Origin: Clostridia bacterium
GTDB lineage: Bacteria; Bacillota; Clostridia; Christensenellales; UBA1242
NCBI GenBank assembly: GCA_017478185.1
Contig: JAFVEA010000001.1
Span: 83,090-144,066, forward strand
Reading direction: 5' to 3'
Length of the DNA stretch: 60,977 nt
The position numbers were made by a program, and so were the translations under genes. Below, in pieces: positions 1 to 8,876 of this stretch. The notes below the pieces were generated by a model. It saw only the letters and a list, made by a program, of their open reading frames with translations, was not told the DNA's origin and did not search any database. Numbering within the stretch: the stretch's first letter is position 1; each line of letters starts with the position of its first letter.

Positions 1-921
1 AGACTTGGTGACACAGTTCAAGAAAATATAGATGTTTTTTCAACAGGCTGTTTAACTTTGGATTTGGCATTAGGCATTGGCGGAGTGCCACGAGGAAGAA
101 TTGTGGAAATTTATGGTCCAGAAAGTTCAGGAAAAACAACAGTGGCTCTTCACATTTGTGCTGAAGCTCAAAAAAGGGGTTGTGTTGCAGCTTTTATTGA
201 TGCAGAACACGCATTAGACCCAGTTTACGCTCAAAAGCTGGGAGTTAACATAAATGATTTATTTATTTCTCAACCAGACAATGGTGAGCAAGCTTTGGAT
301 ATTGTTGAAAGTTTGGTTAGAAGTGGTGGTGTTGATTTGGTTATTGTTGACTCAGTTGCGGCATTAACTCCAAAGGCTGAAATTGACGGAGAAATGGGCG
401 ATTCTCACGTTGGTTTACTTGCAAGACTTATGAGTCAAGCAATGAGAAAATTAACGGCAATAATCAACAAATCTCACACTTGTGTTGTTTTTATAAATCA
501 ACTTAGAGAAAAGGTTGGTGTTATGTTTGGAAACCCTGAAACAACAACAGGAGGAAAGGCCTTAAAATTTTATTCTAGCATTAGGCTTGATGTAAGAAAA
601 AGTGACACCATAAAAGAGGGAACCGAAGCAATAGGGAGCAGAACAAAAGTTAAGGTTGTTAAAAACAAACTTGCACCACCATTTAAAACTGCTGAGTTTG
701 ATATAATTTATGGCAAAGGGATTTCAAAAGAAGGCTGTTTGATTGATTTGGCAACAGAATATGATATTATTCAAAAAAGTGGTGCGTGGTTTGCTTATAA
801 TGGAGAAAAGATTGGTCAAGGAAAAGAAAATGCAAAACAATACTTGGTTGAGCATCCAGAATTATGCGAAGAATTAGACGCAAAAATTAGAGAATTATCT
901 AAAAACAAACCAGTTATATAA
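1..921 (+). CDS. recA: Recombinase RecA, 5' end cut by window edge
   Basis: RecA forms filaments on single-stranded DNA for strand exchange and triggers LexA self-cleavage. The reading frame is already open at base 1, and the residues before the first possible internal start (TTG at 58) match the RecA N-terminal region, so the true start lies outside. About 306 residues are visible. Walker A (GPESSGKTT) lies near visible residue 39, Walker B (VDLVIVDS) near 111, and the DNA-binding loop L2 region ([10 protein letters not shown]) follows. The C-terminal tail is short and not strongly acidic. A hairpin terminator follows directly. The same window carries lexA, so both core SOS genes are here; the recA promoter is not visible. 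Confidence 0.98.
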   Translation, partial: RLGDTVQENIDVFSTGCLTLDLALGIGGVPRGRIVEIYGPESSGKTTVALHICAEAQKRGCVAAFIDAEHALDPVYAQKLGVNINDLFISQPDNGEQALDIVESLVRSGGVDLVIVDSVAALTPKAEIDGEMGDSHVGLLARLMSQAMRKLTAIINKSHTCVVFINQLREKVGVMFGNPETTTGGKALKFYSSIRLDVRKSDTIKEGTEAIGSRTKVKVVKNKLAPPFKTAEFDIIYGKGISKEGCLIDLATEYDIIQKSGAWFAYNGEKIGQGKENAKQYLVEHPELCEELDAKIRELSKNKPVI

Positions 922-966
922 AAAATAAATGCTTAGCAAAAATAAAGCTTACGGCATTTATTTTTT
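922..966 (+). terminator. Rho-independent terminator after recA
   Basis: The stem AAAATAAATGC (922-932) pairs with GCATTTATTTT (954 onward) and runs into a T tract. It begins right after the recA stop codon. Confidence 0.8.
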
Positions 967-974
967 GTTTTCAC

Positions 975-1003
975 TTGACTTATAAAAAAAATTAAATTAA
1001 AAT
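975..1003 (+). promoter_or_regulatory. Sigma-A type promoter of rny
   Basis: TTGACT (975-980) and TAAAAT (998-1003) are separated by 17 bp. The site lies between the recA terminator and the rny ribosome binding site AAGGGGAA (1051-1058). A second AT-rich -10-like stretch further right leaves the exact start uncertain. Confidence 0.55.
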
Positions 1004-1065
1004 TAAGTTGTATAAAATAAATTAAACTTTACATTTTATATAATAATAAAAAGGGGAAATAGATA

Positions 1066-2661
1066 ATGAACTGTATCAATGCTTATATGCTTGGTAGTGT
1101 TGGGACAGTCACTTTTGTTTTATCTATTGCAGCAGCGTTAATTGTGGGCATTGTTATCGCTTTTTTTGCTGTTAAATTTTTTAAAGGTAAAAATTTTGAA
1201 AAATCCAAACAAAATGCTAAATCTATTTTAGATAACGCAGAATTAGAAGCAAAAAATATAATAAAAGAAGCAAAATTAACAGCTCAAGAAAAAGCTTTAA
1301 ACATTAAAACAGAAGTTGAAAACGAACTAAACACTAGAAGAGTTGAATTAGAAAAATTAAATGACAGATATCTTCAAAGAGAAGAGTTTATAAACAACAA
1401 AGAACAAACTATTGATAAAAAAGCAGAAAATTTAGAAAAACAATTTGAAGAGTTAAAAAACAAAGAAAAGGCTTTGGATGAAAAAGTTTTAGAGTTAGAA
1501 AACGTGAAAGGTTCAATCATAAAAGAATTAGAAAAAGTTTCAGGGCTCAGCAAAGAAGAGGCTAAACAAGAATTAAAGAAAAAATTGGAGGATGACGCTA
1601 GAAACGAAGCTTTCATAACTCTTAAAAATATTGAACAAGAAACAAAAGAAAATGCTGAGAAAAAGGCAAATGAAATTGTGTCACTGGCTATTCAAAAATA
1701 TGCTGCAGACATCACAAGTGAGAGCACGGCAACCACAGTTTTGCTTCCAAATGACGAAATGAAAGGAAGACTTATAGGAAGGGAAGGAAGAAACATAAAG
1801 GCCATAGAACAAGCAACAGGAATAGATTTAATTATTGATGACACACCAGAAGCAATAGTTTTATCTGGTTTTGACCCAGTTAGAAGAGAAATTGCCAAAA
1901 TTTCAATTCAAAAACTTATGCAAGATGGCAGAATTCACCCAGGAAGAATTGAAGAAACAGTTGCAAAAGTTACAAGAGATATAGAGCAAGAAATGAAGGA
2001 GGTTGGAGAGCAAGCGGTGTTAGAAGCTGGGGTTCACAATCTTCATCCAGAACTTATAAAACTTTTGGGAAGAATGAAATATAGAACAAGTTATGGGCAA
2101 AATATGTTAAAACATAGCTTAGAAGTATCTTTTATGGCAAGAATGATGGCTGAAGAATTGGGAGTTGATGCTGAAATTGCAAAACGAGGCGGACTTTTGC
2201 ATGATATTGGAAAATCAATTGACCACGAGGTTGAAGGAACACATGTTTCAATTGGTGTGGAACTAGCTAAAAAATATAAAGAAAATGAAAAAGTTATAAA
2301 TTGTATTGAGGCTCATCACGGAGATGTTGAATTTTCTTGCATAGAAGCAGTGCTTGTTCAAGCTGCTGATGTGATTTCATCAAGCAGAATTGGAGCAAGA
2401 AGAGAAACATTAGAAAGCTATATAAAGCGTGTTAAAAAGCTTGAAGAAATTTCAAATTCGTTTGATGGTGTTGAAAAAGCTTATGCAATTCAAGCAGGTC
2501 GTGAAATTAGAATTATGGTTAAGCCAGAAGAAATTGATGACGCAAAAGCAGCATTTTTAGCAAAAGATATAGCAAAGAAGATTGAAGAAGAAATGGAGTA
2601 TCCAGGACAAATAAAAGTTCATGTTATAAGAGAAATAAGAAATGTTGAATATGCCAAATAA
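1066..2661 (+). CDS. rny: Ribonuclease Y
   Basis: RNase Y is the membrane-anchored endoribonuclease that starts mRNA decay in many Firmicutes. The 531-residue protein matches the usual length near 520. It has one N-terminal membrane helix (about residues 12-38), a long charged coiled coil (about 45-210), a KH RNA-binding domain with [10 protein letters not shown] (about 228-290), and an HD domain with LLHDIGK (about 375) supplying metal ligands. The start is supported by AAGGGGAA seven bases upstream of ATG. The recA-rny order is common in Clostridia. It has its own promoter and a strong terminator, so it is probably transcribed alone. Confidence 0.97.
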   Translation: MNCINAYMLGSVGTVTFVLSIAAALIVGIVIAFFAVKFFKGKNFEKSKQNAKSILDNAELEAKNIIKEAKLTAQEKALNIKTEVENELNTRRVELEKLNDRYLQREEFINNKEQTIDKKAENLEKQFEELKNKEKALDEKVLELENVKGSIIKELEKVSGLSKEEAKQELKKKLEDDARNEAFITLKNIEQETKENAEKKANEIVSLAIQKYAADITSESTATTVLLPNDEMKGRLIGREGRNIKAIEQATGIDLIIDDTPEAIVLSGFDPVRREIAKISIQKLMQDGRIHPGRIEETVAKVTRDIEQEMKEVGEQAVLEAGVHNLHPELIKLLGRMKYRTSYGQNMLKHSLEVSFMARMMAEELGVDAEIAKRGGLLHDIGKSIDHEVEGTHVSIGVELAKKYKENEKVINCIEAHHGDVEFSCIEAVLVQAADVISSSRIGARRETLESYIKRVKKLEEISNSFDGVEKAYAIQAGREIRIMVKPEEIDDAKAAFLAKDIAKKIEEEMEYPGQIKVHVIREIRNVEYAK

Positions 2662-2664
2662 AAT

Positions 2665-2695
2665 AAAAAATGTATCAATTTGTGATACATTTTTT
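2665..2695. terminator. Bidirectional terminator between rny and the HAD gene
   Basis: AAAAAATGTATCA and TGATACATTTTTT form a near-perfect stem with a 5-base loop. The A tract before it and the T tract after it let it work for both converging genes. Confidence 0.85.
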
Positions 2696-2705
2696 ATATT
2701 TAAAT

Positions 2706-3194
2706 TTAGTCTAAAATTTCACTCAAGTGATGAGCACAGTTTGGTATAAGCTTGTTAACAGATTTTATGAATTCATGTCTATCTTCAATTAGAAAAATAT
2801 CATCAAAAATTTTTGATTCTGTTAAATTTAAAATAATCTTTGCTTTTTCAGCACCTTTTTGTTCTTGTGAGCCCTTAGCAAGTTCATCTGTCCATATAAT
2901 AATAAAAACATATTTTAAATTCACAAAAGGAACATTCTTTTTAAGCCACTCAAGTTTTTGTTCGTATTGATTTTGATAATTACAACTACTCAAAATACCA
3001 ATGGTAACATTTTTTTGATTTGAAAATTCTTTTACAATTTTTATAATACTTTTTATCGGTCTTTTGTTTGCATAAAGGTTTTGTTCATTATTTCTTGCTT
3101 TTACATCTTCATTAGGAATATGCTCAGCTAGCACACCATCCATATCAAATAGAAAAAGTTGTTTTCTGTTTTTATTAAAAAAATTTGGAAACAT
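2706..3194 (-). CDS. HAD-superfamily hydrolase-like protein
   Basis: A 162-residue protein with the HAD fold signature. Motif I, FDMDGVLAE, lies near residue 16 and supplies the aspartate nucleophile. A motif II-like stretch (GILSSC) lies near residue 67. A motif IV-like acidic pair (IEDRHEF) lies near residue 137. There is no large cap domain, so it resembles small magnesium-dependent phosphatases or 5'-nucleotidase-like proteins. The substrate cannot be told from sequence. AAAAAGGAG lies just upstream of ATG. It converges on rny and has no obvious operon partner. Confidence 0.7.
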   Translation of the reverse strand: MFPNFFNKNRKQLFLFDMDGVLAEHIPNEDVKARNNEQNLYANKRPIKSIIKIVKEFSNQKNVTIGILSSCNYQNQYEQKLEWLKKNVPFVNLKYVFIIIWTDELAKGSQEQKGAEKAKIILNLTESKIFDDIFLIEDRHEFIKSVNKLIPNCAHHLSEILD

Positions 3195-3315
3195 TTTTAA
3201 CTCCTTTTTAATTAAAGTTTTATTAAGTATAATAATGGAATAAACTTTTTTGTTTTTTATATTAAATTTAAAATATATAAATAAAAATTTATTTTATCAT
3301 ATAATTTTTAATATT

Positions 3316-3570
3316 TTATTCTCCAACAACAATTTTTTCATCATCATAAACAAAGCCATCATTTCTTAAGGCATCTTCAATGTTTTCTTCATTTGGATTT
3401 TGAGGAGAAGCACTCACTTCATCTTGGATTTTATCTAATTTAGAATTTAATGATAATTCTTTTGTTTTTAAAACACTCAAAACAATAAATTGAGCAAAAA
3501 CAATAACAATTAAAAATAGGGCAATACAAATTATTAAAATAAATCTTTGTTTTGATAGATTTTTATACAT
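3316..3570 (-). CDS. Small single-pass membrane protein of unknown function
   Basis: 84 residues: a short basic N-terminus, one strong membrane helix (about 9-33), a short heptad-like segment, then an acidic tail. The N-in, helix, coil layout and the final LRNDGFVYDDEKIVV recall septum initiators of the FtsL/DivIC type, but the match is too weak for a name. It lies just downstream of rnhA on the same strand. Its Shine-Dalgarno-like AAGGGGA overlaps the end of rnhA, suggesting coupled translation. Function unknown. Confidence 0.6.
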   Translation of the reverse strand: MYKNLSKQRFILIICIALFLIVIVFAQFIVLSVLKTKELSLNSKLDKIQDEVSASPQNPNEENIEDALRNDGFVYDDEKIVVGE

Positions 3571-3575
3571 ATTTT

Positions 3576-4031
3576 TTATTCCCCTTTATTTTGATTTTCG
3601 AATTTTTCAACTTCTCCTCGAGCTAGGCTGTCGCAAATATTGTTATATTTGTTGTCTGCGTGTCCTTTAACTTTAAACCAAGTTATTTTATGTTTTTTTG
3701 TTAAGTCATAAAGTTTTTTCCATAAGTCAACATTTTTAACTTCTTTTTTGTTTGCTGTTTTCCAATCTTTTAAAATCCAATCTTCAATCCAATTTTCTAA
3801 AAAAGCATTCACAACATAGGCGGAGTCACTATAAAGTGAAACATTACATTTTTCTTTTAGTTCTTCCAAAGCTTTAATAACAGCCAAAAGTTCCATTCGG
3901 TTGTTTGTTGTGTTGTCTTCAAAACCGCTTAATCTTTTTTCAATTCCTTTATAAATCAAAACAACTCCCCAACCCCCAGGGCCAGGGTTATAACTGCATG
4001 CGCCGTCTGTGTAAATTTCAACATTTTTCAT
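3576..4031 (-). CDS. rnhA: Ribonuclease HI
   Basis: Cleaves the RNA strand of RNA-DNA hybrids such as R-loops and Okazaki primers. The 151-residue length is typical. The catalytic set is visible: Asp9 in YTDGAC, Glu47 in NRMEL, Asp69 in SDSAY and Asp134 in CDSLARG, with the mobile His124 in KGHAD. The basic handle region with Trp residues (about 82-103) is present, as in the E. coli type. The gene is probably cotranscribed with the small membrane protein that follows. An AT-rich -10-like region precedes it, divergent from tRNA-Trp. Confidence 0.96.
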   Translation of the reverse strand: MKNVEIYTDGACSYNPGPGGWGVVLIYKGIEKRLSGFEDNTTNNRMELLAVIKALEELKEKCNVSLYSDSAYVVNAFLENWIEDWILKDWKTANKKEVKNVDLWKKLYDLTKKHKITWFKVKGHADNKYNNICDSLARGEVEKFENQNKGE

Positions 4032-4102
4032 ACAATAACTCCATAAGTTTATTTATATTATAATAATTTTAAAAATTTTTTGCAACAACTTTTGTTATTC
4101 TA

Positions 4103-4131
4103 TTGACTATTTTCTTAAATTTTTATATAAT
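4103..4131 (+). promoter_or_regulatory. Promoter of tRNA-Trp
   Basis: TTGACT (4103-4108), a 17-bp spacer and TATAAT (4126-4131) lie about ten bases before the mature 5' end of the tRNA. Near-consensus, as expected for a stable RNA gene. Confidence 0.8.
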
Positions 4132-4141
4132 AAAAAAATAT

Positions 4142-4215
4142 AGGGGAGTGGCTTAATGGTAGAGTAGTGGTCTCCAAAACCATTGGTCAGAGTTCGATTC
4201 TCTGCTCCCCTGCCA
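4142..4215 (+). tRNA. tRNA-Trp (CCA anticodon)
   Basis: A complete cloverleaf can be folded. Acceptor AGGGGAG (4142-4148) pairs with CTCCCCT. The anticodon stem GTGGT/ACCAT encloses loop CTCCAAA with anticodon CCA at 4173-4175. The T arm is CAGAG-TTCGATT-CTCTG. The discriminator base is G and the 3' CCA is encoded. Anticodon and discriminator both fit tryptophan. A strong terminator follows. Confidence 0.95.
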
Positions 4216-4243
4216 GAGTAAATGCCCATAAATAAAGGGTTTT

Positions 4244-4280
4244 CGGGGTTTTTGAAAAATTTTCAAAAACTCCGTTTTTT
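4244..4280 (+). terminator. Terminator after tRNA-Trp
   Basis: A 15-bp stem, CGGGGTTTTTGAAAA (4244-4258) against TTTTCAAAAACTCCG (4260-4274) with one G-U pair, is followed by six T. Confidence 0.85.
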
Positions 4281-4300
4281 ATTATTTTGACTCAAAAAAT

Positions 4301-4351
4301 GGTGTCAAAAGTGGTGTCAAAAGCGGTGGTGTCAAAAGTGGTGTCAAAAAA
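4301..4351 (+). repeat. Four tandem 12-bp repeats, GGTGTCAAAAGT
   Basis: Copies at 4301-4312, 4313-4324, 4328-4339 and 4340-4351 differ by one or two bases, with a 3-bp insertion between the second and third. They lie 85 bp past tRNA-Trp and outside any gene. In one plus-strand frame they would read as a repeated G-V-K-S peptide, but no open gene runs into them. Confidence 0.8.
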
Positions 4352-4370
4352 ATTAACAAATGGTTAAATT

Positions 4371-4409
4371 AAAAAAGAATATTATTTCAAAAAAATAATA
4401 TTCTTTTTC
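4371..4409 (-). terminator. Terminator of the 4.4-7.3 kb ABC operon
   Basis: AAGAATATTATTT (4375-4387) pairs with AAATAATATTCTT (4393-4405). On the minus strand the stem is followed by a T run. Confidence 0.8.
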
Positions 4410-4432
4410 ATAAACTTTTAAAGCTATAAAAT

Positions 4433-6322
4433 TTATTTTATTTCTCTTATTTTAAATATTAAATAAGCCAAAGTTATTATTAAAGCCATAGAAATAAGAG
4501 TTGCACCCAAGCTATAATAAAAACCAACATCATGGAACACATTTGATGAGAACATTGCTGTTAAGAAGTTTGTGTTGCTATTTCCAATAAATGAACCACC
4601 AAAGAACTTAAACAAATCTAGATTGCTTAGTGGTAAAAATCCATACCATAAAGAATTGGCGAAAATTATGCCCAAAATAGTTATTAAAAAGTATAAGATG
4701 ATAGAAATACTAACAGCACCAACATTGTTCCTAAAAATGGCAGAAATCGCCAAAGAAATGGCTATAAACATTGTTGTTTTAATTAGAATGCTTAAAATAT
4801 CAATTAAAAGCAACAAAACAGGTGAGATAACAAAAGCTCCAGTTCCATTAAAAACAGCCAAAACAGGGGTGAAATTAACGCCATATAAAGCCCAACCTAT
4901 TATAAATAAAATTAAAGCTGAAAAGATTACAAAGATTGAGGCAAATATCAAAGTTGCAAGAAGTTTGCTGGTTAACACCTTACTTCTTGAATAAGGCCTT
5001 ATCATCAAAAGTTTCAACGTGCCTTGAGAGTGTTCTCCAGCAACCATTCCAGCAGCCAAAACAACACTAAAGATAATAATTATAATGCTTGTGATTTGAA
5101 GTCCAAAGTGAACCAAATCAAATGCGTTAACATCTTGATTTGAAGCTTGTGAGGTGTTAAACACATTTGCATAATCTGAACTTACAGAATTGTGGTTTAT
5201 TAAATATTCTTGTTTTGAAAGTGTTTCTTTAATGTTATAAACATTTAACATAGAGTTGTCACTTAAATCAGATGGGTTTGTGCTATATCCATATAAATTG
5301 CTAATTTCTTTATCTGACAAATTTAAAATAGGTTCATATAAAGAAATGTTGTTAACATAGCTATTTATATTGTTTGCCACAAGATAATACCTAACGCAAA
5401 GCTCTTGCATTTTGTCGAAATCTTGTCCTGAACCATTATTTTTTAAATCAACAATTTCATCATTTAATCCTGTTAAATAGCTTTCAGCTTTTGTGATGTT
5501 TGCTGAAATTTTGTTAACGCTTTTTTCTGAAAATGTTTTAAGTTTTATGTTGTCTGAAAAGCTTTGAAGATTTTGAATTATATTCAAACTTTTTAAAAAC
5601 TCTCTAATTTTGTTGTGCGTTTGGTGACTTGATAAATTTTTGAAATTTGTTCTTGAATTTAAAATAATTTCTTTTTCAACTTGTTCAAAAATATTCAATA
5701 AATTATTATAATTTTTGGCTGGTATTAAAATTTTGTGATTTTTAACCAAATCTGAAACAAAAGTGTTTAATGCAGTTAAGTTGTTGTCTTTATAATTATC
5801 AGGGATAGAGTAAGATATACCGCTGTTTTCAATTTCTCCAACCAAATTTATAAGGGCTTTTATTTCAGAATCAGAAGCTTGGTCATTTACAACATTTTTG
5901 CTCCAATTTTGTTCGTTTAAATATTGATTATAAGCGGTTAAAGTGCTAGTTGGCTCAGGACTTGTTTGTTGATGATAACCAATTAAATAATTAAAATATT
6001 CAGTTATTGTTTTTGAGCCTGGCTCAATTTGCCCATTATAGCTTTGAGCTAGTGCAAAATTTTCTTTAGCGATATTAACTTCTTCATCAGCCTTAGTTTT
6101 GCCATAAGAATTTGAGCTGTCATTAAAAGTGCTGTATAGTGCTGAAACGGTTTCACAGTTTTCATAAGCACTAAAATATCTGTCATTATTTGTTCTCTCT
6201 TGTGGGTTGAATTGAAAATAAGAAAATATTATACTAACGATAACAAGTCCTGTTATTATGTATAATATTGGACGCATCAATATTTTGTTTAATTCACCTT
6301 TTAACAATCTAAAAAAATTCAT
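4433..6322 (-). CDS. ABC-2 type transporter permease with a large external domain
   Basis: A 629-residue membrane protein: one helix near the N-terminus (about 15-37), a polar region of some 370 residues predicted outside the membrane, then about six hydrophobic helices (about 405-625). The stretch GEHSQGTLKLLMIRPYSR before the second helix is typical of ABC-2 permeases. It starts 4 bp after the ATPase gene ends, so the two form an operon and presumably one exporter. The substrate is unknown. The long external domain distinguishes it from simple drug or bacitracin exporters and could bind peptide, lipid or wall material. Confidence 0.85.
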   Translation of the reverse strand: MNFFRLLKGELNKILMRPILYIITGLVIVSIIFSYFQFNPQERTNNDRYFSAYENCETVSALYSTFNDSSNSYGKTKADEEVNIAKENFALAQSYNGQIEPGSKTITEYFNYLIGYHQQTSPEPTSTLTAYNQYLNEQNWSKNVVNDQASDSEIKALINLVGEIENSGISYSIPDNYKDNNLTALNTFVSDLVKNHKILIPAKNYNNLLNIFEQVEKEIILNSRTNFKNLSSHQTHNKIREFLKSLNIIQNLQSFSDNIKLKTFSEKSVNKISANITKAESYLTGLNDEIVDLKNNGSGQDFDKMQELCVRYYLVANNINSYVNNISLYEPILNLSDKEISNLYGYSTNPSDLSDNSMLNVYNIKETLSKQEYLINHNSVSSDYANVFNTSQASNQDVNAFDLVHFGLQITSIIIIIFSVVLAAGMVAGEHSQGTLKLLMIRPYSRSKVLTSKLLATLIFASIFVIFSALILFIIGWALYGVNFTPVLAVFNGTGAFVISPVLLLLIDILSILIKTTMFIAISLAISAIFRNNVGAVSISIILYFLITILGIIFANSLWYGFLPLSNLDLFKFFGGSFIGNSNTNFLTAMFSSNVFHDVGFYYSLGATLISMALIITLAYLIFKIREIK

Positions 6323-6326
6323 AAAA

Positions 6327-7262
6327 TTACTTCCTATTATTTTTTAAAATATTTAAGTATAATTCTTCCAGAGATTTTGATTCAACTCTTGCACCAAACA
6401 CTGCAATATTTTTTTGTTGCAAAACTTTAACTATCTTTTTATATAAATTTTGGTCAAAAGGAATAATCACGCAGTTGCCCGCAATTTCTGGTGATAGGTT
6501 AAATTCTTCATGAATAATCTTACAAGCATAATTAGGATAGTTAACGCTTATTGATAATTGTTTGCTTGAAGCTGTTGAAGGATTGTTTTTAGATTTTAGT
6601 TCTAATATTCTTCCGTTATCAATAATAGCATATGAGTCACACAACAGTTCCATTTCAGTTAAAATATGACTGCTAACCATAATTGCAATATTTTCTTTTG
6701 CAGCCAAAATTTTTAAAGTTTTTCTAAGTTCAATAACACCATTTGCGTCCAATCCGTTTGTTGGTTCATCCAAAACAAGCAATCTAGGCTTATGGAGAAG
6801 TGCTTGAGCTAAAGCTATCCTTTGCCTCATACCATAAGAATATGTTTTTAACTTATCGTGAATTCTGTGTGTCATACCAACCATTTCAACAACTTCATCA
6901 ATCCTTAAATGGTCAACCTTTCCGTGCAGACTTGCAAAATACATCAAATTTTGGTAACCAGTCATATATGGATAAGCTTGACAATTTTCAATCATAGCAC
7001 CTAAATTTACAACAGCTTTTTGAAAGCTTTTTTGAACTGAATTTCCACAAATAAAAACCTCTCCAGATGATGGGGAAGTCATGCCACAAATTATTCTTAT
7101 CATTGTTGTTTTCCCTGCGCCATTAGGGCCTAAAAATCCAAAGATTTCTCCAGCATAAATATCAAAATTTATATTGTTTAGAACAGTTCTTTTTTTATAA
7201 ACTTTTGTTATACTTTTAACTTCTAAAACTTTGTTAGAAGCAGAAGCAGTTTCTGAACTCAT
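6327..7262 (-). CDS. ABC transporter ATP-binding protein
   Basis: A 311-residue ATPase of the bacitracin-exporter (BcrA-like) group. Walker A GPNGAGKTT lies near residue 44, the signature YSYGMRQRIALAQ near 143, Walker B LLVLDEPTNGLD near 160, and the H-loop histidine in SSHIL near 198. The extra C-terminal domain (about 225-311) is usual in this group. It energises the permease encoded immediately downstream. The ATG is preceded by AGGAGA. Its promoter faces away from the VTT-domain gene, with the two -35 boxes only a few bases apart. Confidence 0.92.
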   Translation of the reverse strand: MSSETASASNKVLEVKSITKVYKKRTVLNNINFDIYAGEIFGFLGPNGAGKTTMIRIICGMTSPSSGEVFICGNSVQKSFQKAVVNLGAMIENCQAYPYMTGYQNLMYFASLHGKVDHLRIDEVVEMVGMTHRIHDKLKTYSYGMRQRIALAQALLHKPRLLVLDEPTNGLDANGVIELRKTLKILAAKENIAIMVSSHILTEMELLCDSYAIIDNGRILELKSKNNPSTASSKQLSISVNYPNYACKIIHEEFNLSPEIAGNCVIIPFDQNLYKKIVKVLQQKNIAVFGARVESKSLEELYLNILKNNRK

Positions 7263-7290
7263 AATTTCTCCTATTTCTTAATATAAATGT

Positions 7291-7319
7291 ATTATATAAT
7301 ATTTTTTCGATAAAGTAAA
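7291..7319 (-). promoter_or_regulatory. Promoter of the ABC operon
   Basis: Read on the minus strand: TTTACT (7319-7314), 17 bp, TATAAT (7296-7291), about 30 bp before the ATPase start. Confidence 0.65.
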
Positions 7320-7323
7320 TCGT

Positions 7324-7352
7324 TTGACAAAAATCTATAAATATTATAAGAT
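7324..7352 (+). promoter_or_regulatory. Promoter of the VTT-domain gene
   Basis: TTGACA (7324-7329), 17 bp, TAAGAT (7347-7352). Its -35 box is 4 bp from that of the divergent ABC promoter, so a bound regulator could affect both. Confidence 0.6.
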
Positions 7353-7393
7353 AAAGACAGGAGATTTAAAAACTATAGGTTTTTTTATAGAAT

Positions 7394-8389
7394 ATGAAAA
7401 AAAGTTCACAAAACAAATCAGATATAACGTTGTTAATATTGTCAGTTGTTTTTGTTATTTTAAATATGCTGGTTTACACAAAGCTTTCAAATATAACAAA
7501 ATGGTTAAATATAACACTAATACTATCTAATTTGGTTTTGATTATTGTTATGTTTATTTTGTTTTCTATTGAAAACAGAGAGTGGTTTAGAACTATCTTT
7601 ATAACACTGGTGATTATAACCATAATAACTTGGATATATCAAATTGTTGTGTTTTTAGGGTATGAACAGATTTTTTCTTCTGTTGAATCAATGCAAAATT
7701 TTATAAAAAGCACAGGTGCATGGGGAATTGTTGTGTTTATGTTAATTCAATTTGCTCAAGCAACTTTTATTCCAATTCCAGCTATGATAACAACAATTGC
7801 TGGTTCAATGATTTTTGGTCCAACAGTGGCAATGATTTCAAGTTTGGTTGCAATACTTCTTGCCTCAATTGTCTCATTTTTTATAGGGAGGCTTTTAGGT
7901 GAAAAAGTTGTGGGGTGGATGATAGGAAAAGAAGCTTGTGAAAAATATTCAAAACTTTTATATGAAAAAGGCAAATATGTATTTTTCTTGATGCAAGTGT
8001 TTCCATTCTTTCCTGATGATATATTGTGCTTGGTTGCTGGGATGACAAAAATGAGTTTTAAATTCTTTTTTATAACAATGTTAATAGCAAGACCATTAGC
8101 AATAATTCCAACTTGTTATTTAGGGGGCGGGACAATAATTCCTTATTCAGGTTGGGGACTTATTGTTTGGGGAACACTTATTGTTTTGATGATAGCATTG
8201 TTTGTTTTAAGTTATAAATATCAAAACAAAATAGAGCAGTTTGTCATCAATTTTTCAAGCAAATTTTCAAAGAAAAAAGAAACAAAAACCATAAATAAGG
8301 CAGATGGAATCAGTCAAGATAATTCAAAAAAAGAATTACAGCCAAAACAAGATAACACAAATAGTGAAAATGATGTAAAAAATAGGTGA
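7394..8389 (+). CDS. VTT-domain (DedA/TVP38-like) membrane protein
   Basis: A 331-residue protein with several membrane helices and the VTT core (about 95-240). The core includes the proline-rich re-entrant region FIPIPAMITTIAGSMIFGP, the GRLLG motif near 167, and FPFFPDD followed by LVAGMTKM. Members of this family scramble or flip lipids in membranes; the exact lipid is not predictable. The N-terminus carries three extra helices, and the last 55 residues are a Lys/Asn-rich cytoplasmic tail. An in-frame TAG six bases upstream fixes the ATG. The only GGAG is about 30 bases upstream, so initiation may be weak or depend on a small CTATA/TATAG hairpin between them. Confidence 0.85.
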   Translation: MKKSSQNKSDITLLILSVVFVILNMLVYTKLSNITKWLNITLILSNLVLIIVMFILFSIENREWFRTIFITLVIITIITWIYQIVVFLGYEQIFSSVESMQNFIKSTGAWGIVVFMLIQFAQATFIPIPAMITTIAGSMIFGPTVAMISSLVAILLASIVSFFIGRLLGEKVVGWMIGKEACEKYSKLLYEKGKYVFFLMQVFPFFPDDILCLVAGMTKMSFKFFFITMLIARPLAIIPTCYLGGGTIIPYSGWGLIVWGTLIVLMIALFVLSYKYQNKIEQFVINFSSKFSKKKETKTINKADGISQDNSKKELQPKQDNTNSENDVKNR

Positions 8390-8426
8390 TGTTATGAAAA
8401 GTATGATTTTTGAATAAAAGCTTTTT

Positions 8427-8817
8427 TGTCAGTAATTCTTGCTTCCTCAGAATGACATTCCTTTTTGTTCAGTGCTTTAAAAAGAGATTCAAAGTGAGCA
8501 GTGCAACTTTTATCTATTGATTTAAGTCATTGCGAGCAAGGATTTGCCTTGCGTGGCAAACTCACTTGTTTGGTGCTTTTAAAAGAGATTCAAAGCGGGC
8601 AATAGAGCGCCAAGCTTTCGGCTTTCGCCTCAAGGCATTGCGAACGAAGTGTGGCAAACTCACTTGTTTGGTGCTTTTAAAAGAAGTTTAAAGAAGACAA
8701 CAAAACATCAAGCTAGCATTGTTATGTTTTCAACAAAAACACTGTCTGATGTTCTCACATCTTGCCTTGTCATTGCGAAGCCCTTTAGGGCTGTGGCAAT
8801 CTCAATTGTTTTTTTCA
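8427..8817. repeat. Intergenic block of dispersed palindromic repeats
   Basis: This fills most of the gene-free stretch 8390-8856. Three copies of CATTGCGA ... GTGGCAAaCTC occur at about 8526, 8634 and 8769. In the first (GCAAGG/CCTTGC) and third (AGCCC/GGGCT) the middle is a short hairpin. A linked stretch, GTGCTTTTAAAAGAGATTCAAAG and variants, recurs at 8472, 8573 and 8671, giving a period of about 100 bp. At 8427-8459 the minus strand has GTCATTCTGAGGAAGCAAGA, a second repeat type seen between genes of many bacteria. No coding sequence is credible here. Confidence 0.75.
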
Positions 8818-8840
8818 TACAATTTATAACACAAAAAAAT

Positions 8841-8876
8841 AAAAGAGCGTAATTTTTTAACGACGCTCTTTTTTTG
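8841..8876 (-). terminator. Terminator of the PadR-like gene
   Basis: AAAAGAGCGT (8841-8850) pairs with ACGCTCTTTT (8863-8872). On the minus strand the stem overlaps the last codons and is followed by a T-rich run. Confidence 0.8.

Noticed and set aside
3316..3570. Naming the 84-residue membrane protein DivIC or FtsL
   Set aside because: Layout is similar, but the coiled coil is short and it is not in a cell division cluster.
4572..4994. A 140-codon plus-strand frame opposite the ABC permease
   Set aside because: It is antisense to a clear membrane protein, and low G+C helix-coding sequence often leaves long open frames on the other strand.
7324..7530. A 68-codon frame overlapping the start of the VTT-domain gene
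   Set aside because: Its start coincides with the -35 box of the VTT promoter, and it overlaps a convincing gene in another frame.
8649..8852. A 67-codon open frame on the plus strand
   Set aside because: It lies wholly inside the palindromic repeat block, has no ribosome binding site and reads through repeat units.
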